A DNA stretch of 38,955 nt from Colidextribacter sp. OB.20 (GCF_009911595.1 NZ_QWKG01000038.1:1-38955), one strand, 5' to 3'. Positions 22,008 through 30,044 are shown, counted from the stretch's first letter. Notes: generated from the letters alone by a model not told the origin. Made by a program: numbers and translations.

Positions 22008-22616
22008 TTGTTCTATTATCTCAACGGGGTAGTGGCCCACATTGAGCCCTACCTGGCTGTCATTGACTGCGGCGGAGTGGGCTACGCCTGCCGCACCACC
22101 AGCTATACCCTGTCCGCGCTGAAGAAGGGGGAGAAGGGCAAGCTGTTTACCCATCTGAATGTCCGGGAGGATGCGATGGAGCTGTACGGGTTCGCCACGG
22201 CGGAGGAGCTGAGGCTGTTCCAGCAGTTGATCTCGGTCTCCGGCGTGGGCCCCAAGGCGGCCCTGTCCATTTTGTCGGCCAGCAGTCCGGCCAATCTGGC
22301 CCTGTCCATCATCACCGGGGACGAGAAGGCCCTCACCTGCGCCCAGGGCATCGGCAAAAAAATCGCCCAGCGGGTGATTCTGGAGCTGAAGGATAAGCTG
22401 GCCAAGGGCCAGACCGTCAATGCCGCCGGGGAGAGCTATGGCGGGACCGGGGTGACCGTCATCCCGGAGAACAAGCTGTCTGAGGCCACCGCGGCCCTGG
22501 CCGTTCTGGGCTACTCCCAGGGGGAGATCAACCTGGCCCTCAAGGGAGTGGATCTGGAGGGGCTGACCCTGGAGCAGATCATCAAGCAGGCCCTGAAAAG
22601 GATGGTAAAGGGGTGA
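22008..22616 (+). CDS. ruvA: RuvA, Holliday junction branch-migration subunit
   Basis: A 202-aa protein with the three RuvA domains: the OB fold (FYYLNGVVAHIEP ... GVGYACR), the double helix-hairpin-helix (FQQLISVSGVGPKAALSILS and LTCAQGIGKKIAQRVILELKDKL), and a C-terminal helical domain (EATAALAVLGYSQGEINLALKGV) that contacts RuvB. It tetramerises on four-way junctions. The start is a TTG preceded by AAGGAGG with an eight-base gap. Four bases separate it from the next gene. Confidence 0.97.
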   Translation: MFYYLNGVVAHIEPYLAVIDCGGVGYACRTTSYTLSALKKGEKGKLFTHLNVREDAMELYGFATAEELRLFQQLISVSGVGPKAALSILSASSPANLALSIITGDEKALTCAQGIGKKIAQRVILELKDKLAKGQTVNAAGESYGGTGVTVIPENKLSEATAALAVLGYSQGEINLALKGVDLEGLTLEQIIKQALKRMVKG

Positions 22617-22620
22617 GCCT

Positions 22621-22953
22621 GTGGCGAAATATGAGTGCACTTTGCGGGGCGACTACGATCAGGCCCTGCGCTACTTCCACGAGGGCATCCTGAACGGCAG
22701 CATGTCCGCCAGCTTCGAGGAGGAGAGCTGTTTCCAGAGCTTTGGCGTGCGGGTGACCGTCCGGGTCTATGAGCGCTACAGCATGACCGGCGGCAACCGC
22801 CTGTCCATGACCCTCACCCTGATGGGAGACGGAGAGAAGCTGTACCTCTCCGGCATCACCGCCGGGGGCAGTCAGGGCATGTGGCTGAAAATCAACACCT
22901 GGGGCGAGGAGGCTTTTCTGGACATCCTGCGGGACCTGGCCCGGCGGTGGTAA
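22621..22953 (+). CDS. DUF6054-like protein of unknown function
   Basis: A 110-aa soluble protein set between ruvA and ruvB. The segment FGVRVTVRVYERYSMTGGNRLSMTLTLMGDGEKLYLSGITAGGSQGMWLKINTWGEEAFLDIL resembles, from memory, the family DUF6054 found in clostridia; no function is known to me. GTG start with AGGGGTGA close upstream, four bases after ruvA. Its place inside the ruv operon could mean a role in recombination or merely co-transcription. Confidence 0.8.
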   Translation: MAKYECTLRGDYDQALRYFHEGILNGSMSASFEEESCFQSFGVRVTVRVYERYSMTGGNRLSMTLTLMGDGEKLYLSGITAGGSQGMWLKINTWGEEAFLDILRDLARRW

Positions 22954-22968
22954 AAAGGAAGTGAAGCG

Positions 22969-24033
22969 TTGAGTATCGATTTTTCCGGTGGAGGGCTGGA
23001 CGCCGAGGAGCTGGAGCCCCTGGTGACCACCTCCCTGACCCGTGAGGACGAGGGGGAGTACTCCCTGCGGCCCAAAACCCTCCGGGAGTACATCGGCCAG
23101 GAGAAGGCCAAGGGCAACCTGGAGGTCTTTATCCAGGCTGCGAAGATGAGAAACGAGCCCCTGGACCACGTGCTGCTCCACGGCCCACCGGGGCTGGGCA
23201 AAACCACCCTCAGCGGCATCATCGCCAACGAGATGGGGGTGAACGTGCGCATCACCTCTGGCCCGGCCATTGAAAAGGCGGGGGACCTGGCCGCCCTGCT
23301 GACCAACCTGAACGAGAACGACATCCTCTTTGTGGACGAGATCCACCGTCTCAACCGGGCGGTGGAGGAGATCCTCTACCCCGCCATGGAGGACTACGCC
23401 ATCGACATCATCATCGGCAAGGGCCCCTCAGCCAACTCCATCCGGCTGGACCTGCCCAAATTCACCCTCATCGGGGCCACCACCCGGGCGGGTCAGCTCT
23501 CCGCCCCCCTGCGGGACCGCTTCGGGGTGACGCTGCGGCTGGAGCTGTATTCCCCGGAGGAGCTGTCCTGGATTGTCACCCGGTCCGCCGGGATTTTAGA
23601 GGTGCCCATCGAGCCGGAGGGCGCCATGGAGATTGCCCGCCGCTCCCGGGGCACCCCCCGGATCGCCAACCGGATGCTCCGCCGGGTGCGGGACTTCGCC
23701 CAGGTGCGGGCGGGGGGCGTCATCACCAAAAAGGTGGCCGACGAGGCCCTCACCGCCCTGGAGATTGACTACCTGGGCCTGGACTCCATCGACCACCGGA
23801 TGCTCCGGTCCATTGTGGAAAACTACCGGGGCGGCCCGGTGGGGCTGGAGACCCTGGCCGCCACCATCAATGAGGAGGCCGTCACCCTGGAGGACGTGTA
23901 CGAGCCCTATCTCATGCAGCTGGGCTTCCTCACCCGCACCCCCCGGGGCCGGTGCGTCACGCCTAAGGCCTACCAGCACCTGGGCCTCCCTGTCCCCGGC
24001 GAACCGGGTGGGCTGGATCAGCTGAGCTTTTAA
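22969..24033 (+). CDS. ruvB: RuvB, Holliday junction helicase
   Basis: A 354-aa AAA+ motor that drives branch migration with RuvA. Landmarks: [24 protein letters not shown], Walker A in [10 protein letters not shown], Walker B in LFVDEIHRL, the sensor-1 segment [20 protein letters not shown], the arginine of the sensor-2 region in [18 protein letters not shown], and a C-terminal winged helix ([22 protein letters not shown]). Length is normal. The start is a TTG after AAGGAAG. It closes the ruv run and is followed after 10 bases by the DUF5655-like gene. Confidence 0.97.
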   Translation: MSIDFSGGGLDAEELEPLVTTSLTREDEGEYSLRPKTLREYIGQEKAKGNLEVFIQAAKMRNEPLDHVLLHGPPGLGKTTLSGIIANEMGVNVRITSGPAIEKAGDLAALLTNLNENDILFVDEIHRLNRAVEEILYPAMEDYAIDIIIGKGPSANSIRLDLPKFTLIGATTRAGQLSAPLRDRFGVTLRLELYSPEELSWIVTRSAGILEVPIEPEGAMEIARRSRGTPRIANRMLRRVRDFAQVRAGGVITKKVADEALTALEIDYLGLDSIDHRMLRSIVENYRGGPVGLETLAATINEEAVTLEDVYEPYLMQLGFLTRTPRGRCVTPKAYQHLGLPVPGEPGGLDQLSF

Positions 24034-24043
24034 GGAGGACCTT

Positions 24044-24424
24044 ATGGACCAGAATACCCTGTTCTTTTTTAACCAGAAGCCGGAGGCCATCCCCCTGTAT
24101 GAGGCCTTCGAGCGCCGCCTGCTGGCCGAGCTGGAGGGGGTCATCATCCAGCCCCAGAAGAGCCAGATCACCCTGAAGAACCGCCGGGTGTTCGGGGCGG
24201 TGTCCTTTCTGGCCGCCCGGAAGGCCAAGGACCGGCCCGATCCCTACATCACCATCACCCTGGGGCTGAACCGGCGGGAGGGCTCTCCACGCATCGACCA
24301 GGCCTCCGAGCCATACCCTGGAAGGTGGACCCACCATCTGGTCATCGGGTCGGTGGAGGAGATCGATGGCGAGCTCATGGCCTGGGTCCGGGAGGCGTTC
24401 GAGTTCGCGGCGGCCAAGCGGTAG
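24044..24424 (+). CDS. DUF5655-like protein of unknown function
   Basis: A 126-aa soluble protein. The C-terminal half (DPYITITLGLNRREGSPRI, YPGRWTHHLVIGSVEEIDGELMAWVREAFEFA) resembles, from memory, DUF5655, a small domain with no assigned role. It follows ruvB by 10 bases with AGGAGG before its ATG, so it is probably co-transcribed with the ruv genes. Its TAG stop (24422-24424) is the start of a family P repeat. Confidence 0.75.
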   Translation: MDQNTLFFFNQKPEAIPLYEAFERRLLAELEGVIIQPQKSQITLKNRRVFGAVSFLAARKAKDRPDPYITITLGLNRREGSPRIDQASEPYPGRWTHHLVIGSVEEIDGELMAWVREAFEFAAAKR

Positions 24425-24516
24425 GGGCAGCAATTCGCAGGGCGGAACGCCCTCGGCCCGCCGCTCAATTACCGCAAACCCTTTTGAAACGGCGCGCCGG
24501 GTCGTCGCGCCCTACA
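24421..24516. repeat. family P palindromic repeat (long form)
   Basis: Starts GTAGGGGCAG and ends CGTCGCGCCCTACA. Inverted, it matches the elements at 21925 and 35107 (GGCGCGCCGGGTCGTCGCGC side). It supplies the stop codon of the preceding gene. Confidence 0.65.
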
Positions 24517-24540
24517 CACGGGCCAACTAAGGACATCGGA

Positions 24541-24570
24541 TGTAGGGGCGGATATTATCCGCCCGTCCCT
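24541..24570. repeat. short family P palindrome
   Basis: TGTAGGGGCGGATATTATCC then GCCCGTCCCT. Close to the element at 1013. The stop codon of the leftward DUF6809-like gene (24555-24557) lies within it. Confidence 0.6.
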
Positions 24571-24818
24571 AAGGTTTGCAAAATCTCTTGACGAAGACCC
24601 AGTCCATAGAGATAATAGAGGTCGGCGGTGCGATACAGATAGGCCCATAGACCTTTTTCAAATGCGTCGTATAGGTCAGGGCTCGCCAGCGTTTCAATTT
24701 GATCTGTAATCTTATAAAATTCCTGCTGCGCACGCATAAATTCTGGGTCACTGGCACAGAACGACTCAATTTCAGTGACGATGGCGTTGTTGAGGAACAG
24801 AGATGGCAGTATGTTCAT
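24555..24818 (-). CDS. DUF6809-like small helical protein
   Basis: An 87-aa protein predicted to be mostly helical (NAIVTEIESFCASDPEFMRAQQEFYKITDQIETL ... LYDAFEKGLWAYLYRTADLYYLYGLGLRQEILQTL). The aromatic C-terminal part with YLYGLGLR resembles, from memory, DUF6809 proteins of gut clostridia. Start ATG after AGGGGGT. It is divergent from an XRE regulator, with a shared control region between them, so the two may form a unit. The last residues and stop codon come from a palindromic repeat, so the original C-terminus may have been altered. Confidence 0.7.
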   Translation of the reverse strand: MNILPSLFLNNAIVTEIESFCASDPEFMRAQQEFYKITDQIETLASPDLYDAFEKGLWAYLYRTADLYYLYGLGLRQEILQTLGTGG

Positions 24819-24840
24819 AATAATACCCCCTAATTTAAAT

Positions 24841-24873
24841 TAATATACTATGAGTTAAACTAAGTATATATTA
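24841..24873. promoter_or_regulatory. inverted repeat in the divergent control region
   Basis: TAATATACT (24841-24849) and AGTATATATTA (24863-24873) pair with a two-base bulge. The site lies between the divergent DUF6809-like and XRE genes and is a plausible operator for the XRE protein. Confidence 0.5.
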
Positions 24874-24914
24874 AATCTATCTTGCCTCCGTGTCAAGAGG
24901 GGAGAGGTGTATTT

Positions 24915-25136
24915 ATGGAAAAATTTCCACGCAGGCTGAAGGCGATTCGTGTTGAAAATGGAAAAAAACAGCATGAGATAGCTGTTCATCTTGGACTGTC
25001 GGATGGTGGGTATCAGTGTTATGAGCAAGGGAGGGGCTATCCGGACGTCCCCCGCCTGTACGCACTGGCGGAGTACTTTGACGTCAGCATCGACTACCTC
25101 CTGGGCCGTACCGATAAGCGGCAAGTCAACAGGTGA
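24915..25136 (+). CDS. XRE-family helix-turn-helix regulator
   Basis: A 73-aa Cro/C1-type DNA-binding protein: RRLKAIRVENGKKQHEIAVHLGLSDGGYQCYEQGRGYPDVPRLYALAEYFDVSIDYLLGRTDKR. The five-helix pattern and the closing YLLGRTD motif are typical. It consists of the DNA-binding domain only. The ATG at 24915 is chosen because GGAGAGGTG lies just upstream. It probably represses itself and the divergent DUF6809-like gene through the intervening inverted repeat. Target genes beyond that are unknown. Confidence 0.88.
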   Translation: MEKFPRRLKAIRVENGKKQHEIAVHLGLSDGGYQCYEQGRGYPDVPRLYALAEYFDVSIDYLLGRTDKRQVNR

Positions 25137-25141
25137 GCGCC

Positions 25142-25275
25142 AAAAGCCCCCCTTCAGAAAGGGGGGTGCCGCGAAGCGGCGGGGGGTTTCCAAAAAACAC
25201 GCAGACGCGTTTTGGGAGGAGAAACCCTCCGTCACGGCTTCGCCGTGCCACCTCCCTTTACAAAGGGAGGCTTTC
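25142..25275. repeat. composite palindromic repeat, family G copy 3
   Basis: Contains CCCCCCTTCAGAAAGGGGGG, CCGCGAAGCGGCGG, a spacer, ACGGCTTCGCCGTGCCACC and CTCCCTTTACAAAGGGAGGC in the same order as the copy at 250. It lies between the XRE gene and glmM. Confidence 0.75.
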
Positions 25276-25359
25276 CCTGCGGGGGACGGGGGCTTTGAGC
25301 GGCCTATGGCCGCCCCACAGTGAAGAACATAACCAGAACGAGATTTGAGGTGTATTAAC

Positions 25360-26712
25360 ATGGGCAAATTATTTGGAACGGACGGCATCCGGGGCGTGGT
25401 GAACGCCGGGCTGGACGCGGACCTGGCCTACAAGGTGGGCCTTGCGGCCGCCACGGTGCTGGCGAAGGACAAAGGAGGAAGGCCCCTGGTGACCATCGGC
25501 AAGGACACCCGCATTTCGGGCGACCTGCTGAAGGGCTCGCTGATCTCCGGGCTGTGCACCGCCGGGGCGGACGTGCTGGACCTGGGCACCCTGCCCACGC
25601 CGGGGGTGGCCTGGGTGACGGTGGACGAGGAGGCCGACGCGGGCATTGTCATCTCGGCCAGCCACAACCCCTTCGAGCACAACGGCATCAAGATTTTCAA
25701 CGGAAAGGGCTTTAAGCTGTCCGACGAGCTGGAGGAAAAGATTGAGGAGATTGTCCTGTTTGGCTCCAACAACGTGCCCATGAAGACGGGGGCGGACATC
25801 GGCCGGGTGAGCTATGTGGCGCCCAAGGCGTCTGAGGACTACATCGACCACCTGGAGTCCACCATCGACTCCACCCTGGGCGGCCTGCGCATCCTGGTGG
25901 ACTGCGCCAACGGCGCCGCCTCCACCACCGCCGCCCGGCTGTTCGACCGCTTCTCCAAGCTGCGCACCGACGTGATCAACGCCGACCCCGACGGGGTGAA
26001 CATCAACGACAGGTGCGGCTCTACCCACATGGACGCCCTGGCCGCCATGGTGAAAGCCGGGGGCTACGACATCGGCATCGCCTTCGACGGGGACGCCGAC
26101 CGCTGTCTGGCGGTGGATGAGCAGGGCGGCCTGATCGACGGCGACCAGGTCATGGCCGCCTGCGGCCTGGACATGATGCGCAAGGGCCGGCTGCCCGGGA
26201 ACACCGTGGTGGCCACCGTCATGTCCAACCTGGGCTTCCACGTCTACACAAAGGAGCAGGGGATGGTGGCGGAGTGCACCGACGTGGGGGACCGGAACGT
26301 GCTGGAGCGGATGGTGGAGAAGGGCTACCGCCTTGGAGGCGAGCAGTCGGGCCACACCATCTTCCTGGACCACGCCACCACCGGCGACGGCCAGCTCACC
26401 GCCCTGCACATCCTGGCCCTGCTGAAGGAGAGCGGCAAAAAGGCCAGCGAGGTCTTTGGCGTCTGCCCCCGCTACCCTCAGGTGCTCATCAATATCCCCG
26501 TGGCGGACAACGACGTGAAAAAGGCGGCTATGGCCAGCCCTCTGCTGGCCCAGGCCATCCAGCGGGAGGAGGAGGCCCTGGCCGGGGAGGGCCGGGTGCT
26601 GGTGCGCCCCTCGGGCACCGAGGCCCTCATGAGGGTGATGGTGGAGGCCAAGACCCAGTCCCTGGCCCAGGAGACCGCCCAGCGGCTGGCCGATCTGGTG
26701 GCCGGGCTGTAA
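25360..26712 (+). CDS. glmM: phosphoglucosamine mutase GlmM
   Basis: A 450-aa enzyme that interconverts glucosamine-6-phosphate and glucosamine-1-phosphate for UDP-GlcNAc, hence peptidoglycan. It opens GKLFGTDGIRGV. The phosphoserine is Ser101 in ISASHNPFEHNGIK. The Mg ligands are Asp243/245/247 in FDGDADRC. The sugar-binding loop is GGEQSGH, and the phosphate-binding loop is RPSGTEALMRVMVEA near the C-terminus. The IRGV...GlmM-type length separates it from phosphomannomutases. The ATG at 25360 follows GAGGTG. It stands alone, followed by a strong promoter for a sigma factor. Confidence 0.97.
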   Translation: MGKLFGTDGIRGVVNAGLDADLAYKVGLAAATVLAKDKGGRPLVTIGKDTRISGDLLKGSLISGLCTAGADVLDLGTLPTPGVAWVTVDEEADAGIVISASHNPFEHNGIKIFNGKGFKLSDELEEKIEEIVLFGSNNVPMKTGADIGRVSYVAPKASEDYIDHLESTIDSTLGGLRILVDCANGAASTTAARLFDRFSKLRTDVINADPDGVNINDRCGSTHMDALAAMVKAGGYDIGIAFDGDADRCLAVDEQGGLIDGDQVMAACGLDMMRKGRLPGNTVVATVMSNLGFHVYTKEQGMVAECTDVGDRNVLERMVEKGYRLGGEQSGHTIFLDHATTGDGQLTALHILALLKESGKKASEVFGVCPRYPQVLINIPVADNDVKKAAMASPLLAQAIQREEEALAGEGRVLVRPSGTEALMRVMVEAKTQSLAQETAQRLADLVAGL

Positions 26713-26757
26713 AAAACAGGACAATGGAAAATTGAACAAAGTTTTTCCGGAAAACCC

Positions 26758-26786
26758 TTGACAAATCTGAACATTTTGTTTATAAT
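26758..26786 (+). promoter_or_regulatory. perfect sigma-A consensus promoter of the SigH-like gene
   Basis: TTGACA (26758-26763), 17-base spacer, TATAAT (26781-26786), 17 bp before the start codon, with GAGGT between. Confidence 0.88.
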
Positions 26787-26803
26787 GACTGAGGTAATAA
26801 AAA

Positions 26804-27412
26804 ATGGAACAGACTCCCAACCCCTCAGATGAGGCGCTGTGCCTGAGCGCGGCTCAGGGCAGTTCTCAGGCGGAGACAGAGCTGGTGCGCCGGTATAACC
26901 GGCTGGTGCGGGCCTGCGCCCGTCCCCTGTTTTTGGCGGGGGGCGACAGCGAGGACCTGATCCAGGAGGGAATGCTGGGTCTGCTCACCGCCATCCGGAG
27001 CTTTGACCCTGGGCGGGACACCGCCTTTCGCACCTATGCGGAGATATGCGTCCGAAGCCGTATGCTGACCGCCGTCCGGGCGGCGCAGGGCGGCAAGCAC
27101 GCCCCATTGAATCACAGTGTTTCCTACGAGCCCCCTCTTTTTGACGGAACCAACGCATATTTGTTTTCCAGTGCCGAGAGCCCGGAGGACGTGGTCATCG
27201 GCAGAGAAGAGCTGCGAGAGCGATTAGAGGCTCTCAAGGGCCGGTTATCTAAGTTTGAAGCACAGATCCTACCTCCCTACCTGAGCGGGCTCTCCTGTGG
27301 AGAGATCGCCCGGCGGGTGGGCCGCTCCCAGAAGTCGGTGGACAACGCCATCCAGCGTATCCGCCGCAAAACGGCCCTGCAAATTTCTTCCGGCGTATCC
27401 AGCGAGAGCTGA
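26804..27412 (+). CDS. sigma-70 family factor, SigH (Spo0H)-like
   Basis: A 202-aa sigma factor. Region 2 (ELVRRYNRLVRACARPLFLAGGDSEDLIQEGMLGLLTAIRSFDPGRDTAFRTYAEICVRSRMLTAVRAA) has the spacing of SigH, the transition-state/sporulation factor of Bacilli and Clostridia. The next segment KHAPLNHSVSYEPP also corresponds to SigH (HxPLNxxVSLxxP). Region 4 is LKGRLSKFEAQILPPYLSGLSCGEIARRVGRSQKSVDNAIQRIRRK. In other Clostridia sigH lies near rpmG/secE; here it follows glmM and precedes a zinc-ribbon gene, so it may instead be a paralogue. It has a perfect consensus promoter. Confidence 0.88.
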   Translation: MEQTPNPSDEALCLSAAQGSSQAETELVRRYNRLVRACARPLFLAGGDSEDLIQEGMLGLLTAIRSFDPGRDTAFRTYAEICVRSRMLTAVRAAQGGKHAPLNHSVSYEPPLFDGTNAYLFSSAESPEDVVIGREELRERLEALKGRLSKFEAQILPPYLSGLSCGEIARRVGRSQKSVDNAIQRIRRKTALQISSGVSSES

Positions 27413-27472
27413 TCGCAAATATCAACACGCCCAGGCCAAGTGCCGGGCAAAAGTCAAAGAGAGGGAATATCC

Positions 27473-27754
27473 ATGTACGAAGACAAGATTTTAGTATGCA
27501 AAGAGTGCGGCCAGGAGTTTACCTTCACCGCCGGCGAGCAGGAGTTCTACGCAGAGCGCGGCTTCCAGAACGAGCCCCAGCGCTGCAAACCCTGCCGTGA
27601 CGCCCGCAAGAACGCCGCCCGCGGCCCCCGTGAGTACTTCACAGCCGTGTGCGCCTCCTGCGGCGGTGAGGCCAAGGTGCCCTTCGAGCCCAAGTCCGAC
27701 CGCCCCGTCTACTGCAGCGACTGCTTCGCCAAGATGCGCGAGCAGCAGGGCTGA
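27473..27754 (+). CDS. small double zinc-ribbon protein
   Basis: A 93-aa protein with two CxxC-CxxC zinc-binding units: CKECGQEFTFTAGEQEFYAERGFQNEPQRCKPC (residues about 8-40) and CASCGGEAKVPFEPKSDRPVYCSDC (about 59-84). The first matches the 'probable zinc-ribbon' family common in Firmicutes, with the EFYxxxGFxNEPxRCxxCR pattern. The function is unknown, perhaps RNA or ribosome binding. The ATG at 27473 follows GAGGGA. It lies 60 bp after the sigma gene and ends in a strong terminator, so the two may share a transcript. Confidence 0.88.
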   Translation: MYEDKILVCKECGQEFTFTAGEQEFYAERGFQNEPQRCKPCRDARKNAARGPREYFTAVCASCGGEAKVPFEPKSDRPVYCSDCFAKMREQQG

Positions 27755-27768
27755 TTTAAAAGGCCTGA

Positions 27769-27796
27769 AAAAAGTCCGCCGAAAGGCGGACTTTTT
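27769..27796 (+). terminator. intrinsic terminator
   Basis: AAAAAGTCCGCC-GAAA-GGCGGACTTTTT, a perfect stem with a GAAA tetraloop and T-run. Confidence 0.93.
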
Positions 27797-27809
27797 CTGT
27801 AGATTGACA

Positions 27810-27947
27810 AAAAAGCCTCCCTTCGCAAAGGGAGGTGGCATCCGCGCAGCGGATGACAGAGGGTTTTCCCGATCAAAGATTCAGCTATTTCTTTCGGAGA
27901 CCCCCCCACCCGGCTTCGCCGGGAGCCCCCTTGCGAAGAGGGCCTTG
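27810..27947. repeat. composite palindromic repeat, family G copy 4 (inverted)
   Basis: Contains CCTCCCTTCGCAAAGGGAGG, ATCCGCGCAGCGGAT, a spacer, CCCGGCTTCGCCGGG and CCCCCTTGCGAAGAGGG. Reverse-complemented it has the order of the copy at 250. Confidence 0.75.
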
Positions 27948-28004
27948 CTTGCTGCGGCGGGGACAAGAGAATTAAAAGGGACGGCAGTAAAGCCGCCCCT
28001 TCGC

Positions 28005-28790
28005 TTATACCTTTTCCACCGGGAAGAGCACTCCGGTCTCCAGCTGGTCGGGGGGCGAGTTGTCCGGGTCGCCGAAGTAGCGGTCCATGGCCGGGCCGCA
28101 CATCCGGTATTCGGGGTGTTCCCCCAGCCAGGCGCACAGGGCGTCGTAGGCGTATTGCAGCCGCTCATAGGGCCCCCTGTGCTGTACCGCCGCGCAGAGA
28201 CAGGCGGGCCTGCGCTTCACGTCCGGGCCGTCCTGGGCCACCACCATCTGGGCCTCCACGTCGGAGTGCTCGGGGTTAAACGCCTCGTCGTGGTAGAGCA
28301 TCTGGATGGGCCCCGCCTGGGTCAGCCCCCGGGCGGCGGCCTCCCGATACAGCCGCTCAAAAAAGTCGTGGTACTGGTCCACTCCGATGGTCTCCCGGAT
28401 GGAAAATACCTTTTGCTCCGGGTCCTCCAGCAGAATGACATGATACGTTTTTTCCATAGCTGTTCCCTCCATACGGAGGATATCCGCCTCGATCTGGTGG
28501 ATCACCCCTTGCTGCCGGTCCAGCTCCCGATAGAGCTCCAGCCGCCGCTGCCGCAGGCTGGAGAGAAGCTGGCTGTCCTCCAGCTCCAGCAGCGGGCCGA
28601 TCTCCCCCAGGGAGAAGCCGTAGTTTTTCAGCCACTGGATTTTTACCAGGTCGGACAGCTGCTCCTGCCGGTAGTAGCGGTAGCCGTTGTCCCCCACCGC
28701 CTGGGGGCGCAGCAGGCCCAGGGTGTCGTAGTGGCGCAGCATCCGTGGGGTAACCCGGCTCAGCCGGGAAAATTCACCGATAGTCAGCAT
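28005..28790 (-). CDS. MerR-family regulator with GyrI-like effector domain
   Basis: A 261-aa regulator. The N-terminal MerR DNA-binding domain is clear (MLTIGEFSRLSRVTPRMLRHYDTLGLLRPQAVGDNGYRYYRQEQLSDL), followed by the dimerisation helix (about residues 76-108). From about residue 113 the C-terminal domain (VILLEDPEQKVFSIRETI ... GPYERLQYAYDALCAWLGEHPEYRMCGPAMDRYFGDPDN) resembles the GyrI/BmrR small-molecule-binding fold, so it likely senses a hydrophobic drug or dye. ATG start after GGAGGA. Its promoter on the minus strand contains a dyad in the spacer. It stands divergent from the small RHH gene at 28943 and next to no obvious pump. Confidence 0.9.
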   Translation of the reverse strand: MLTIGEFSRLSRVTPRMLRHYDTLGLLRPQAVGDNGYRYYRQEQLSDLVKIQWLKNYGFSLGEIGPLLELEDSQLLSSLRQRRLELYRELDRQQGVIHQIEADILRMEGTAMEKTYHVILLEDPEQKVFSIRETIGVDQYHDFFERLYREAAARGLTQAGPIQMLYHDEAFNPEHSDVEAQMVVAQDGPDVKRRPACLCAAVQHRGPYERLQYAYDALCAWLGEHPEYRMCGPAMDRYFGDPDNSPPDQLETGVLFPVEKV

Positions 28791-28835
28791 GACATTCCTC
28801 CTTGATTTGATGTGGGAACCGGCTCCTGAAATCAG

Positions 28836-28864
28836 GATAAACCCTCACACAGGGGAAATGTCAA
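28836..28864 (-). promoter_or_regulatory. promoter of the MerR gene with spacer dyad
   Basis: On the minus strand TTGACA (28864-28859), 17-base spacer and TTTATC (28841-28836). The spacer contains CCCCTGTGTGAGGG, a dyad that could be the MerR operator. Confidence 0.6.
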
Positions 28865-28884
28865 GGACTTTTTTAAATTTTTTC

Positions 28885-28913
28885 TTGACTTTTTGCACTT
28901 GCTGATTTATTAT
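28885..28913 (+). promoter_or_regulatory. promoter of the small RHH gene
   Basis: TTGACT (28885-28890), 17-base spacer, TATTAT (28908-28913). Confidence 0.65.
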
Positions 28914-28942
28914 AATTGCGAGGGCAGAAAGAAGGTGGTGAA

Positions 28943-29122
28943 ATGAGCCCACGGACAGGGCGTCCTCCCAAAGAGAACCCCCGTAATGTGAATCTTAATC
29001 TCCGTTTGACCAGGGGAGAAGCGGAACTGATTCAGGAGTGTGCAGACGCTTTAAACACGACGAGGACAGAGGTCATCGTAGCGGGGGTCAAATTGGTAAA
29101 GGAACGCCTGGAAAATAAATAG
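28943..29122 (+). CDS. small CopG-like ribbon-helix-helix protein
   Basis: A 59-aa protein: a basic N-terminal arm (SPRTGRPPKENPRN), then a strand VNLNLRLTRGE and two helices (AELIQECADALNTTRTEVIVAGVKLVKERL). This is the ribbon-helix-helix pattern with the arm typical of clostridial CopG-like regulators. The ATG at 28943 has AAGGTGGTG upstream. It is followed by a gene of unknown function; no toxin is recognisable, but the pair could be a small regulated unit. Confidence 0.8.
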   Translation: MSPRTGRPPKENPRNVNLNLRLTRGEAELIQECADALNTTRTEVIVAGVKLVKERLENK

Positions 29123-29229
29123 AGTGCTGGCCACCCTTCAAAGAAACCAACACCCTATTTACCAAACCCGAGGAGTTATGGTAAATTTGATTATGCCACA
29201 ACTCCAGGGAAAAAGCAAGGAGTTTTATA

Positions 29230-29433
29230 ATGGATATAAAAAGCAATCTGCTGGAGCTGGAGACATCCGCGCAGCGCATCTCCGACGGATTGGCGGCAAT
29301 CCGGATGATGGTTCTGGGTCTGGACGAAATGAACAGCGAGTACACAGGCGCATTCCACGCCGTTTGGCACTATCTGTCCGATGCGAATGAGGGGTTTCAA
29401 AAGCACATAGCCGCGTGCCTGGATGCGGTATAA
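29230..29433 (+). CDS. small helical protein of unknown function
   Basis: A 67-aa protein predicted to be two or three helices (DIKSNLLELETSAQRISDGLAAIRMMVLGL and SEYTGAFHAVWHYLSDANEGFQKHIAACL). I recognise no family. The ATG has AAGGAG eight bases upstream and a perfect terminator follows, so expression is credible. It lies 108 bp after the ribbon-helix-helix gene and may be co-transcribed with it. Confidence 0.68.
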   Translation: MDIKSNLLELETSAQRISDGLAAIRMMVLGLDEMNSEYTGAFHAVWHYLSDANEGFQKHIAACLDAV

Positions 29434-29437
29434 CAGA

Positions 29438-29464
29438 AGAAGGACGGCCTCGGGCCGTCCTTCT
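29438..29464. terminator. bidirectional intrinsic terminator
   Basis: AGAAGGACGGCC-TCG-GGCCGTCCTTCT, a perfect 12-bp stem between convergent genes; its last base overlaps the stop codon of the phosphopantetheinyl transferase. Confidence 0.85.
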
Positions 29465-29991
29465 CACATCTCCAGAAGCTCCTCCGGGGGCTCGCTGTGT
29501 CCGCACACCGCCGCCGCCCAGCCCGGGCCGGTCCAGGTTCGGAACCACAGGCCGTCAAAGAGGACGGGACCCGCCTCCGGAAGGGGCACCCGGATATCCC
29601 GGATGGAGGACCGCAGTCCCCGGCCGCTCTCCTTGGCCCGGGCCTCCTTCAGGGTCCACAGGCGGGTGAAGGCGGGCCACAGCTGGGGCTGGTCCTCCAG
29701 CCAAGCCAGTTCCTCCGCTGAGCATACCCGGGCCGGCAAACCGGGCCGCCAGGTCCGCACGATCTGGATGTCCACCCCCACTGGGGCAGAATCCAGGGCA
29801 CACAGGGCAAGTTCCCCGCTGTGGCTGAGGTTGAAGTGCAGCCCCTCCCGCCCGGGGAAATAGGGCTTGCCCCCCTCCCTCCGGGCAATTTCCGGCAGTG
29901 GGGACAGCCCCCAGTGCTCCTTTGCCCCTCGAGCCAGCAGCTCCCGGGCCTGGCCCCTGGCAGTGAGGTTTTTTGTGTAGTAGATGACCAT
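29464..29991 (-). CDS. 4'-phosphopantetheinyl transferase, Sfp type
   Basis: A 175-aa enzyme that moves the phosphopantetheine arm from CoA to a carrier protein serine. Motifs: GKPYFPGREGLHFNLSHSG (CoA-binding), Asp74 in VGVDIQ and the Glu116/Lys120 of LWTLKEARAK, the Mg and catalytic residues. It is slightly short for Sfp (about 220 aa) but carries all motifs, so it is not AcpS. The nearest carrier-dependent pathway is the fab operon 5 kb to the right. ATG start; no strong ribosome site is visible directly upstream. Confidence 0.88.
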   Translation of the reverse strand: MVIYYTKNLTARGQARELLARGAKEHWGLSPLPEIARREGGKPYFPGREGLHFNLSHSGELALCALDSAPVGVDIQIVRTWRPGLPARVCSAEELAWLEDQPQLWPAFTRLWTLKEARAKESGRGLRSSIRDIRVPLPEAGPVLFDGLWFRTWTGPGWAAAVCGHSEPPEELLEM

Positions 29992-30044
29992 AAAAAGTCC
30001 CCCCTGTCCAGTATACCAGAAAAGGGGGAGAGGAGACAGCTAAA

